This document shows positions 17,569-25,184 of a stretch of DNA of 64,000 nucleotides, piece after piece (the first letter of the stretch is position 1; every line of letters begins with the position of its first letter). Location of the stretch: positions 62,001-126,000 of the forward strand of contig NZ_WPIK01000001.1 of assembly GCF_009754915.1 (NCBI RefSeq), read 5' to 3'. The notes beneath the pieces were generated by a model. The model ran no database searches. It worked only from the letters and a program-made list of their open reading frames with translations, and was not told where the DNA came from. This DNA is from Mucilaginibacter arboris (lineage in GTDB: Bacteria > Bacteroidota > Bacteroidia > Sphingobacteriales > Sphingobacteriaceae). The translations under genes were made by a program, and so were the position numbers.

Positions 17569-18873
17569 CTAATCGAACTTAAACTTATTAAACCAGCGGT
17601 CGTTTAGCAAAAAACTTAACCTGAAATTGACAAAATTTTCTTTGATCAGGTTGTTGGCCAACGTGCCGCGCTGCCCAAACTCGGTAGCAAAATTAACTTT
17701 ATAAAAAGCGCTGCGGTTTTGAGAGCGGATAGGCAAACCTAAACCGAAAGAAAACACAGATTCGTTAATATCTGTACCAGAAGTACGAACGTAAGTTTTA
17801 TTGTACTGGTAACCCAGGCGGTAATCCATTACGGCCAGATAACTATTTAAAGCGTTAGGATTAGGGGTGATTTGTCCGCCGATATGATAAGATTCAGTAT
17901 TATTAAGGCCTTGGTTTACTCCATCAATTGTAAGTTGCGACCAGTTGCCCCGGCTATAATCAACACCAATTAAATAATGATAATCTTTTTGGTAAGAGAT
18001 ACCGAAATGCTGTATCAGCGGCAATACAACTTTAACATTGCTGCCCTGGCGGAGGTAAGTAGTATCGGCAGCAGTAGATTCGGAACCGCTGCTTGGGTCA
18101 ATTAAATATTGTGTAGAAACATATTTGGTTGAAGAAGTTATGGTTGACTTTAAAGAACCGGAATAACCCAGAACAACTCTTGATGTGGTAGATAAACCAA
18201 TTTCGTACTGCAAACCGTAATCGTAATTTAAACCTTTAATACTTTGGCTTTTCTCGATACGCGTATTGAAAGAAGATACATAATAATCAGGGATTTCTAC
18301 AGAACTTGTTTGGCGCAGGTTTCCAAAAATATAGGAAACGTTAAAACCGAGGTTAAGGTGTTTAAACAAGTTGAAACCATATCCGAAATAGGCTTTTGAT
18401 AAACCGCCTTCGCCACCATAAACACTGTTAACGGTATTGGTATCAATTTTAGTAACCTGTTTAAAGTTATAGCCCAAATCGCTGTAAGGCAGCAAGCCAA
18501 AGCTTAAAGCAGAAGTTCCTTTAGTAACCGGAATGGCAAAAGCAAGGTGGTTAAGCCTGAAATCTGCGCCGGTTTGTTTGGCCGAGCTGTTGCTTAAAGT
18601 GTTAACGGTTGCATAAGCGCCAATATCAATAGTGGTTAAACCAATGGCAGAATACGAAGCCGGATTAAGCATGTTGATATTATTATATCCACCGACGGTG
18701 CGTACACCTGCAGCAATACCGCCCATGCCCATATTTTGTGGTAAAGCTTGCTCCTGTAAATCACCTAAACCAAATTTAGAATAAGGCGAACTGGTGGTAG
18801 ATTGAGCCGAAGCCTTCAATGCCGAAAATATAGTTAAAAGTATAAGTAAAGTTTTTCTGGTACGATTAATCAT
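17569..18873 (-). CDS. Outer-membrane beta-barrel protein, function unknown
   Basis: A 434-residue protein with a signal peptide (ending KASAQ) and a barrel-like body rich in aromatic and Gly residues, ending with WFNKFKFD, an aromatic terminus typical of barrels. The opening SSPYSKFGLGDLQEQALPQNMGMGG is seen in Bacteroidota porin- or FadL-like proteins (shown here as the usual SPYSKFGLGD). Its start overlaps the coaX stop by 4 bases (ATGA type) and lptC follows 4 bases on, so it belongs to the purQ-coaX-barrel-lptC run. The transported or bound substrate is unknown. Confidence 0.7.
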   Translation of the reverse strand: MINRTRKTLLILLTIFSALKASAQSTTSSPYSKFGLGDLQEQALPQNMGMGGIAAGVRTVGGYNNINMLNPASYSAIGLTTIDIGAYATVNTLSNSSAKQTGADFRLNHLAFAIPVTKGTSALSFGLLPYSDLGYNFKQVTKIDTNTVNSVYGGEGGLSKAYFGYGFNLFKHLNLGFNVSYIFGNLRQTSSVEIPDYYVSSFNTRIEKSQSIKGLNYDYGLQYEIGLSTTSRVVLGYSGSLKSTITSSTKYVSTQYLIDPSSGSESTAADTTYLRQGSNVKVVLPLIQHFGISYQKDYHYLIGVDYSRGNWSQLTIDGVNQGLNNTESYHIGGQITPNPNALNSYLAVMDYRLGYQYNKTYVRTSGTDINESVFSFGLGLPIRSQNRSAFYKVNFATEFGQRGTLANNLIKENFVNFRLSFLLNDRWFNKFKFD

Positions 18874-19610
18874 TCTTGCTGATGTATAACTGCGTTCAAT
18901 CCTTTTAGAACTAAATAGGGTTCCGGCTTAACGTAAGCGGCAAAGATGCTACTTTTAAGGTGAGTATCAAAAAAATTAAGGTCGCCGCCGGTTAATAGGA
19001 TATTTGTATGTTGCTGTTGTTCTATTTGTTTTTTTATAAATCCTTCTGCCTCAAAAAGTAAACCGTTTTGTACGCCCGAAAGGATAGCTTCTTTAGTATT
19101 GTTTCCAACTGGTTTTTCAAAACCTTGTTCTGCTTCTATTAAAGGCAGCTTTTTAGTAAAATGCTTTAACGCTTTAAACCGCATTTTTAAACCGGGAGAA
19201 ATACTGCCGCCATAATAATTTCCTTGTACATCTATTGCATCATAAGTAACGCAAGTACCTGCATCAATAACCAGATTGCTGTTTTTAGGGTATAAAAAAC
19301 GTGCCCCAACTACAGCAGCTAAACGGTCTAATCCTAATTTTTCAGGGTTTTCATAATGATTGCTGATCGTTTTTGCCATTTGGTATTGAAACCTGAACGT
19401 TTGCAATTGCTTTTCCAGCATGGCTTCCCACAAAAATATTTTGTTTTGTACTGAAGAAATAATGGCTCTTTCCGGTTTAAATTTGATTAGTATTTTGTTA
19501 ATCAAGGTTTCTGTTATTTGCCGGTAACGCTTTGTCCACAAAATATTTTGCTCCTTAAAAACAGCAACTTTGGCAAAAGTATTACCAATATCAAAAACCA
19601 GGTTAACCAT
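18870..19610 (-). CDS. coaX: Type III pantothenate kinase
   Basis: A 246-residue ASKHA-fold kinase for the first step of coenzyme A synthesis. The phosphate loop DIGNT is at about residues 7-11, and the family signature IDAGTCVTYD followed by GGSISPGLKMRFKAL is present, as is LLTGGD near the end. It overlaps purQ by one base (TGATG) and the downstream barrel by four, so it is translationally coupled on both sides. Confidence 0.93.
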   Translation of the reverse strand: MVNLVFDIGNTFAKVAVFKEQNILWTKRYRQITETLINKILIKFKPERAIISSVQNKIFLWEAMLEKQLQTFRFQYQMAKTISNHYENPEKLGLDRLAAVVGARFLYPKNSNLVIDAGTCVTYDAIDVQGNYYGGSISPGLKMRFKALKHFTKKLPLIEAEQGFEKPVGNNTKEAILSGVQNGLLFEAEGFIKKQIEQQQHTNILLTGGDLNFFDTHLKSSIFAAYVKPEPYLVLKGLNAVIHQQE

Positions 19611-20302
19611 CAGACGTTGGCAACCGATAGTATCGATTCAAAAATTGCAAGTCCATCCTGGTTTGCCAATAAACTATCTGCTGCGCGTTCAGGATGCGGC
19701 ATCAATCCAAAAACATTCCGGTTTTTATTACAAACACCTGCAATATTTTCCATAGAACCGTTTGCATTTGCTTCATCAGAATAATTTCCGGCAGCATCAC
19801 AATAACGGAAAAGGATCTGATCGTTCTGGTTCAATTCTTCCATGCTGTTTTTATCAGCATAAAAATTTCCTTCGCCATGGGCAACAGGAATTTTTAAAGC
19901 TTTATTTACATCAACCTGAGAAGTGATAAGCGAATTATTGGTTTGTGCTTTTATATAAGTATTACGACAAATAAATTTACGGTTTTGATTATGCAGCAAC
20001 GCTCCCGGAACCAGTCCGGCTTCTGTTAAAATCTGAAATCCGTTACAAATCCCCAATAAGTATCCGCCATTATCTGCAAAACGGATCACTTCCTGCATAA
20101 TCGGAGAAAAACGGGCAATGGCGCCGGAGCGCAAATAATCACCAAAAGAAAAACCGCCCGGCAACACAATAAAATCTGCGCCCTGTAAATCATGGTCTTT
20201 GTGCCATAAACGAACAACCTGCTGCCCCATGATTTTTTCCAATACATGGATTACATCCTCATCGCAATTAGAACCAGGGAAAATTACTACTCCGAATTTC
20301 AT
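19610..20302 (-). CDS. purQ: Phosphoribosylformylglycinamidine synthase, glutaminase subunit
   Basis: A 230-residue class I glutamine amidotransferase that supplies ammonia for the fourth step of purine synthesis. The nucleophile Cys is at about residue 86 (GICNGFQIL), and the His-Glu pair is in GLMPHPERA near the end; the opening FGVVIFPGSNCDED is diagnostic. It is the small-type PurQ that needs separate PurL and PurS, neither of which is in the window. It heads the run purQ-coaX-barrel-lptC-ppiD. Confidence 0.95.
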   Translation of the reverse strand: MKFGVVIFPGSNCDEDVIHVLEKIMGQQVVRLWHKDHDLQGADFIVLPGGFSFGDYLRSGAIARFSPIMQEVIRFADNGGYLLGICNGFQILTEAGLVPGALLHNQNRKFICRNTYIKAQTNNSLITSQVDVNKALKIPVAHGEGNFYADKNSMEELNQNDQILFRYCDAAGNYSDEANANGSMENIAGVCNKNRNVFGLMPHPERAADSLLANQDGLAIFESILSVANV

Positions 20303-20306
20303 CCTA

Positions 20307-20314
20307 CAAAACTA
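20307..20314 (-). promoter_or_regulatory. Candidate -7 box for the purQ operon
   Basis: The minus strand reads TAGTTTTG, matching TAnnTTTG, and ends only four bases before the purQ ATG at 20302. Transcription would start at or next to the start codon. Confidence 0.35.
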
Positions 20315-20347
20315 ACAGAACCCTTTAAAAACCACCTCATTTAAAAG

Positions 20348-21331
20348 TTAAAAATTGTTAAACTGAAAGTAGATGATGCTAAACAACAGCAACAGGTACA
20401 AACTTTCGTAAAACCATTTTTTGGTAGCGTACAAAAAATAATAAGCGGTAATAACGGCAATGGGCATTACGGCAAGCAAAAAATGGTTAAAGCTGAAATC
20501 GGTTTTGATAAAACTTGCAAATGCTACAACCAGAAGGATAAAAAATAACGACTGAAATGTTTTACGCACCATCACCATACTTTTAAGGAAATTGCTTTGC
20601 AGCCTGAAAAGTGCCGGGACAAATATTAAAACCAGCGGAACAAGCACTAAATAATAATACGGATTTGTATTGCTTATTACTGGCAATTGTGCATCAAAAG
20701 ACGATCGGATTTTTTGGAAGGCGGCTGTTTGGTCGGTACAATAATAATAAACTGACAGAAAAAAAAAGATGGTTAAAACACCCATTAAGGCCGAAACCCA
20801 TTCGTGCCAGTTAAACGGACGGAAAATAAGCAGCCCGAACCAAATGACTAAAAAAAGCGAAATAAACGGAAAATAAATTAGCGTGCCAATCCCGACGAGC
20901 AAACCCAGATCATAAGCTGTTGCAGTTGCTTCTTCTGTTTGGTACAGATCGAGTAGCTTTTGCAGCATCCAGACCAGCAAAAAATTACAGATCAAAGGCT
21001 CGCTCAAGGTTAAAAAAGAAGTAAACAAACCGGAAACAGTGAGGTAAAGCAAAGCCGGCAAAAAAGAAGGTTTGCCTAACAGATTATTGTTGTTGATGAT
21101 GTAATTAAACCAAAGTGCCTGTATCAAAACAATAATTGCCGCCCACATAACATGGCCCTGATGGGTTAAATTATGAGCAGGCGCAGCAATAAGCAGCCTC
21201 GAAAAAAGGCCGGTAAAAGAAGCATCCGGAGTAGCGGGAAAATGGACCAAAGCACTAAAGCGCGTTACAAACAGCAGCACAATCAGCCAGAAAATATTGA
21301 TGGGGTTATGAGATCGGAAAAGCTGGACCAT
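20348..21331 (-). CDS. DUF6427 multi-pass membrane protein
   Basis: A 327-residue inner-membrane protein with about eight hydrophobic helices. The start MVQLFRSHNPINIFWLIVLL is typical of the Bacteroidota DUF6427 family, whose role is unknown. A motif copy at 21214-21225 is read in frame and encodes part of TPDASFTG in the first periplasmic loop. It is followed 45 bases later by purQ and preceded by the glycosyltransferase on the same strand. Confidence 0.75.
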   Translation of the reverse strand: MVQLFRSHNPINIFWLIVLLFVTRFSALVHFPATPDASFTGLFSRLLIAAPAHNLTHQGHVMWAAIIVLIQALWFNYIINNNNLLGKPSFLPALLYLTVSGLFTSFLTLSEPLICNFLLVWMLQKLLDLYQTEEATATAYDLGLLVGIGTLIYFPFISLFLVIWFGLLIFRPFNWHEWVSALMGVLTIFFFLSVYYYCTDQTAAFQKIRSSFDAQLPVISNTNPYYYLVLVPLVLIFVPALFRLQSNFLKSMVMVRKTFQSLFFILLVVAFASFIKTDFSFNHFLLAVMPIAVITAYYFLYATKKWFYESLYLLLLFSIIYFQFNNF

Positions 21332-21380
21332 GCACAGTTTATTTACGCAATATTAGCAGAAAAACAGAATATGCCGAAAC

Positions 21381-22373
21381 TCAACTCTTTTTGGCGTAAT
21401 CAGAAATGATATTAGCGATAATTTGAGCGGTTTCATCAGGAAAGTTAACTTTGATTTTTTGAGCGCTTGTAACCCATTGCTTAACCTCAGCAATAAAATT
21501 TTCATCAATTTTTTGAAGTACCTGAATACCTAAACGAGCTGCAGAAACAGCGTTGCATTGTTGCTCGTACTGGCCTTTCATTGGTATCATCATTACTTTT
21601 TTGTGCATAAACAAAGTTTCGGCCGGACCTTCAAAACCACCACCGGTAAGCAGTCCGGCAGCGGTAGCAAGGCTTTGGTTAAAAGCTGCGTTTTGCACTG
21701 GTTTTACCAACACGTTTCCATCCGTATATTCTTTTTGGGTATGTTTTGAAAATATTTGCCATTGTACTTCTTTTACCTGCTTTAAATACGAAAGCAAAAA
21801 CTGATCGTGATAAGCGGGCAAGTAAACGGTATAATGCCCTAAATTTCGGATTTCCATATTTCGGATTTCACTTCTGATAACCGGCGTATGGATAAAATCG
21901 GCATAGCGTTCAAAATGAAAACCGACGTGATGTGTTGCAGGTGCATAATACTTAAACAACCACTCTGCATAGTTCCATTTTTTAGGGCGGGGTGTGTTTG
22001 GAGAGATAAAAGCGCATTGGTGACTTAAAGAAACGGACTCCAGCTTTTGCAACTTACAAGCCCAGGCAGAAACCGGCTCAAAATCATTCAGAATCAAATC
22101 GTATTGTTTTAGCGGAAGCGAACGGATATCGCGCAGCAATTGGCGCAAATTCATTACTTTAAACGTTTTCCAGTAATCTACGCCGCCCTTCTTCCCAAAA
22201 ATAAAACTGAAACCATGCAGCTTGTATTTTAAGGGCTGCGAAAGCGAAACATCTGCTTGTGTACCGCTAATTAATAAATCCAGTTCGCCGTATTGTTGCA
22301 GCAAAGGCACAATTTCGCGGGCCCGGCTGATGTGGCCATTCCCTGTTCCTTGTATGGCAAACAGTATTTTCAT
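21381..22373 (-). CDS. GT28/MurG-like glycosyltransferase
   Basis: A 330-residue GT-B fold enzyme starting MKILFAIQGTGNGHISRA, the glycine-rich nucleotide-sugar glycosyltransferase opening, with a late donor-site-like segment LLTGGGFEGPAETLFM. Bacteroidota carry this family as a predicted UDP-sugar transferase related to MurG and MGT. There is one more ATG directly upstream at 22376. Acceptor and product are unknown; the only glycan context is DUF6427 downstream, which gives no clue. Confidence 0.75.
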   Translation of the reverse strand: MKILFAIQGTGNGHISRAREIVPLLQQYGELDLLISGTQADVSLSQPLKYKLHGFSFIFGKKGGVDYWKTFKVMNLRQLLRDIRSLPLKQYDLILNDFEPVSAWACKLQKLESVSLSHQCAFISPNTPRPKKWNYAEWLFKYYAPATHHVGFHFERYADFIHTPVIRSEIRNMEIRNLGHYTVYLPAYHDQFLLSYLKQVKEVQWQIFSKHTQKEYTDGNVLVKPVQNAAFNQSLATAAGLLTGGGFEGPAETLFMHKKVMMIPMKGQYEQQCNAVSAARLGIQVLQKIDENFIAEVKQWVTSAQKIKVNFPDETAQIIANIISDYAKKS

Positions 22374-22486
22374 CAATCACAAAAAGCCGTAAAAGTAGAA
22401 AAACTGTTCAATAACAACCGCCTTCATCGTTACTGCATTTAAGTTTGCAGCAATCCGGGCAATATAAATTTCACGGGTAAAAGAAG

Positions 22487-22600
22487 TTATTCGTCGTCCT
22501 CATCTTCGTTAACGCTTAATTCAAACGGACTAAGATAGTAGAGGAACAACAGTAAAAACAGTACGGCCAAGGCAAGTTGGTAGAAGTATTCAATGTTCAT
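22487..22600 (-). CDS. 37-residue single-helix membrane protein with acidic tail
   Basis: A short frame from ATG 22600 reads MNIEYFYQLALAVLF, then a Leu-rich helix with LYYLSPFELSV and the acidic end NEDEDDE. One membrane helix plus a strongly acidic cytoplasmic tail is a credible small-protein layout. It is the only coding candidate in the 330-base gap between the glycosyltransferase and yjjG. A degenerate motif copy (22478-22490) overlaps its stop codon. The function is unknown. Confidence 0.55.
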   Translation of the reverse strand: MNIEYFYQLALAVLFLLLFLYYLSPFELSVNEDEDDE

Positions 22601-22692
22601 AACTAATAAATCAATTGCAAGGTCTGACTATAATATGAACTTAAAGTTACGTTAACATTAAAAATAATTCTGTTAACTTTTGTTAAATCTGC

Positions 22693-22722
22693 ATGCTGTT
22701 TTTATGCCTATAAAAGAAGCAT
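22693..22722. repeat. Inverted motif pair at the yjjG end
   Basis: ATGCTGTTTTTAT (22693-22705, sister form) and ATAAAAGAAGCAT (22710-22722) face each other across 4 bases, forming an 11-of-13 hairpin. The second copy supplies the last codons (MLLL) and stop of yjjG. Confidence 0.8.
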
Positions 22723-23400
22723 CAGTTCGTTTAAATGATGAATTTGCACAGGCACTTTTTCTGGTTTTGCTGCTTTATTTGGATTGAAGTAGATTGCATC
22801 AATTCCAAAATTCAGTGCACCATAAACATCAGCTTCCAAGCTGTCGCCAATCATTAAACTTTCCTGTTTATTAGCACCAGCAATATTTAAAGCATGTTTA
22901 AATATTGCCGGATCAGGTTTGTTGATGCCAATAATTTCCGAAATAAAAACATGTTTAAAGTATTGATCGAGGCTACACAAATGAATTTTCATTTGTGTTG
23001 ATTCTTTAAATCCGTTGGAAATCACATACAAATTGTATTTCTCGTGCAGATACTCCAAAACTTCATGCGCTTCCGGAAAAAGGTTGGTTTTTGTTGGACA
23101 AAGTTGCACGTAAGCATCTTCAAAACCAGCCGGAATAACGGTTTCGTCCAAACCCAATTCTAAAAAAGTATGCTTAAAACGGGCTTCGCGCAAAGCTTCT
23201 TTACTGATTTTTCCTAAATGATATTCCGCCCACAAGCGATGATTGTTGCGCGTGTAGGTTTCAATAAAAACATCAGGCGCAGCCAAACCCAAATCTTTTA
23301 GATTATGAAGGATGAAAAGTTCGTGTAATGCTTCTTCAGCATTTTTATCAAAATCCCAAATGGTATGGTCAAGGTCGAAGAAAATATGTTGGTAAAGCAT
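22708..23400 (-). CDS. yjjG: YjjG-type HAD pyrimidine nucleotidase
   Basis: A 230-residue haloacid-dehalogenase-family phosphatase. The nucleophile motif is FFDLDHTIWDFD (residues 8-19), motif II is VISNGF, and motifs III/IV are NKPDP and MIGDSLEADVYGA. The YjjG group dephosphorylates non-canonical pyrimidine nucleotides, protecting the pools. It lies 30 bases after upp, another pyrimidine gene, on the same strand, which fits. The C-terminal residues MLLL and the stop codon are made by a dispersed motif copy. Confidence 0.88.
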   Translation of the reverse strand: MLYQHIFFDLDHTIWDFDKNAEEALHELFILHNLKDLGLAAPDVFIETYTRNNHRLWAEYHLGKISKEALREARFKHTFLELGLDETVIPAGFEDAYVQLCPTKTNLFPEAHEVLEYLHEKYNLYVISNGFKESTQMKIHLCSLDQYFKHVFISEIIGINKPDPAIFKHALNIAGANKQESLMIGDSLEADVYGALNFGIDAIYFNPNKAAKPEKVPVQIHHLNELMLLL

Positions 23401-23418
23401 TTTAAAGATTTTAGGTAG

Positions 23419-23431
23419 ATAAAAACAGCAT
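23419..23431 (+). repeat. Sister-form motif copy at the upp stop
   Basis: GATAAAAACAGCAT; the motif (23419-23431) ends on the first base of the upp stop codon in the 30-base upp-yjjG gap. Confidence 0.7.
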
Positions 23432-24075
23432 TAAACTTTCTCTCCAAAACTCAAATCGCCGGCATCGCCCAAACCAGGAATAATGTAGGAGTAACTGTTC
23501 ATTTCCTGATCAACAGAACCAACCCAAATATGCGCTTCCAGCAAGTTTTCATGTACATATTTTAAACCATTGGCACTTGCAATTACTGCTGCAATATGTA
23601 GTTCTTTTATCTTGTATTTTTCTTGCAAACGCTTGCAAACCTGCACAATGCTTTGTCCGCTTGCTAACATCGTATCGCACATAATTACAGTTTGCCCGTC
23701 TAAGTTTGGACTTGAAATATGTTCAACCTGAATCGTAAAATCATGATTTGAATCTGTTTTACGATAAGCAGTAATAAAAGCCGAAGCCGAACGGTCAAAA
23801 AAGTTTAAAAAACCTTGATGAAAAGGCAAACCGGCACGTAAAATCGTGGCCAAAACTGGCTGTGCCGAAGGCAGGTTTACTTTTGCAATACCAAGCGGTG
23901 TTTTTACTTCCGTTTCCTCATAATCCAGTTTCTTGCTGATTTCGTACGCCAGAATTTCGCCTAAACGTGTTTGGTTATGGCGAAAACGATGCGGATTTTG
24001 CTGAGTATGTACGTTGCGCATTTCGGCAATAAATCGGTTTGCAACCGAGTTGGTTTGATCGAGCTGGAAAATCAT
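23431..24075 (-). CDS. upp: Uracil phosphoribosyltransferase
   Basis: A 214-residue enzyme that converts uracil and PRPP into UMP (pyrimidine salvage). The PRPP loop is MCDTMLASGQS (about 131-141), and the uracil-binding end IIPGLGDAGDLSFG is present; TILRAGLPFHQGF is the conserved middle segment. Length is usual. Paired with yjjG downstream. A sister-form motif copy touches its stop. Confidence 0.92.
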   Translation of the reverse strand: MIFQLDQTNSVANRFIAEMRNVHTQQNPHRFRHNQTRLGEILAYEISKKLDYEETEVKTPLGIAKVNLPSAQPVLATILRAGLPFHQGFLNFFDRSASAFITAYRKTDSNHDFTIQVEHISSPNLDGQTVIMCDTMLASGQSIVQVCKRLQEKYKIKELHIAAVIASANGLKYVHENLLEAHIWVGSVDQEMNSYSYIIPGLGDAGDLSFGEKV

Positions 24076-24123
24076 GCAGCGAAATTAGTGCTTTTTTTGA
24101 AGGTTGGGTTTTAGGAGAAAGCA

Positions 24124-24136
24124 ATACTGTTTTTAT
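24124..24136 (-). repeat. Motif variant upstream of upp
   Basis: Plus strand ATACTGTTTTTAT, the sister form with a T-for-C change; a degenerate facing half (GATAAAAGTTGTA) follows at 24140. Confidence 0.5.
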
Positions 24137-24167
24137 AGGGATAAAAGTTGTAGTTTGATTTCAATTT

Positions 24168-24195
24168 TTTGTTTAAACTTTTATTACTATTTTTG
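24168..24195 (+). promoter_or_regulatory. Candidate promoter for the structured RNA
   Basis: TTTG (24168-24171), a 16-base spacer and TATTTTTG (24188-24195) fit the Bacteroidota -33/-7 pattern with a slightly short spacer. A transcript would begin near 24201, at the base of the RNA stem. Confidence 0.4.
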
Positions 24196-24198
24196 TGT

Positions 24199-24266
24199 AA
24201 AGCTCTGTAGCTCACGAACGCCTAAGTTCCACTTGGGAAATTGATGTAGTGAGAATGGAGCTTTTT
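24199..24266 (+). ncRNA. Candidate structured RNA next to the DUF3800 gene
   Basis: A 66-base extended hairpin: P1 AAAGCTC (24199-24205) with GAGCTTT (24258-24264); P2 CTCAC (24211-24215) with GTGAG (24249-24253); P3 CCTAAG (24221-24226) with CTTGGG (24232-24237, one G-U pair) closed by a five-base loop TTCCA. Purine-rich internal bulges separate the stems, and on the plus strand P1 runs into a seven-T tract that overlaps the stop codon of the DUF3800 gene. It could be an independent plus-strand RNA with the promoter at 24168-24195, or the 3-prime hairpin of the DUF3800 mRNA. Structured RNA motifs named after DUF3800 have been reported beside such genes; whether this belongs to one is untested. 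Confidence 0.5.
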
Positions 24267-25091
24267 TTATTTATACAAGTTTTCATCTATCTCTACGTTT
24301 GCTGCAGTAAATTTCCAATGCCGGTAAGGTTGCTCCCACTTATCCGATTCTACATTTGTACCTGTACTTATTCCAATATTAAACCCTGATTTTATCTCTC
24401 TGATATACTTGTTGATATGCTTATATAACTTTTCTTTAGCAATAGTTTTTTTACCTCTTCGTTTTTGCCCTTGTGGTTTTTCTTTGTGCAAATCGTTCAA
24501 ACGAAAAGCCATACTGCCTAATACAATATCTAAGCATTGCAGTATTAAATGTTTTTTTGAATCTACTTCTGTAATGTCCTCTTTTCTAAATTTAATACGC
24601 GCCAATTGGAATTTCCGCTGGCTTTGTAAACCTTTAATATACTCCTTAAACTGCTGCCGCTTTTCTAAAGTATCTGGCAAATAATCAAAATATGCCCTAA
24701 CAAAAACAGGCTTTAAACCTGGATTGCTATAAGGCAGACCAAAAGCATGTTTAAAAAACTGATAATACAACAGAAAATATTCGTTTTCTAAATGTTCATT
24801 TGTTAAACCTAAAGGTTTTTCTGCATTTTGAGTAAACATAATGCGGACTTTAACTTTTCCGGATTTTAACAACCTAAAAAACTCATCCATTAGTGTTTTA
24901 TACTTTTCGAGATAAGCCGTCGATACTTTTACCCACTTTAATTCATCCTTTAAAAACAACTCCTTACACACCTTTTGCAAACATGAATTTACATATTTTA
25001 AATCCTTTGCCTGCACTAAAACACCTCCGTAGAAGTTAGAATAATACTTTCCCTTTTTTACCGACTCATCACACCAAATACAATATTCCAC
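24267..25091 (-). CDS. DUF3800 protein (RNase H-like fold predicted)
   Basis: A 274-residue DUF3800 protein. The diagnostic acidic motif CDES is at residues 7-10 with further candidates Asp136 (AYFDYLPD), Asp177 and the QCLD motif with Gln185 and Asp188, a set that matches the family's likely metal-binding nuclease-like site. A Lys/Arg-rich patch (QGQKRRGKKTIAKEKLYK) suggests nucleic-acid binding. DUF3800 genes are scattered by transfer and often sit near mobile or defence genes, and their activity is not established. Here it is flanked by housekeeping genes (upp, uvrB), and its stop codon overlaps the T-tract of the candidate RNA at 24199-24266. Confidence 0.8.
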   Translation of the reverse strand: MEYCIWCDESVKKGKYYSNFYGGVLVQAKDLKYVNSCLQKVCKELFLKDELKWVKVSTAYLEKYKTLMDEFFRLLKSGKVKVRIMFTQNAEKPLGLTNEHLENEYFLLYYQFFKHAFGLPYSNPGLKPVFVRAYFDYLPDTLEKRQQFKEYIKGLQSQRKFQLARIKFRKEDITEVDSKKHLILQCLDIVLGSMAFRLNDLHKEKPQGQKRRGKKTIAKEKLYKHINKYIREIKSGFNIGISTGTNVESDKWEQPYRHWKFTAANVEIDENLYK

Positions 25092-25184
25092 TAAGATTTT
25101 ATTAAAATTCCTGACATTTCAAAGATAGAAAAAAGCTATATTCCTTAGCATTTCAGCAGCATTCTTCGTACTTTTATCTTTCCG

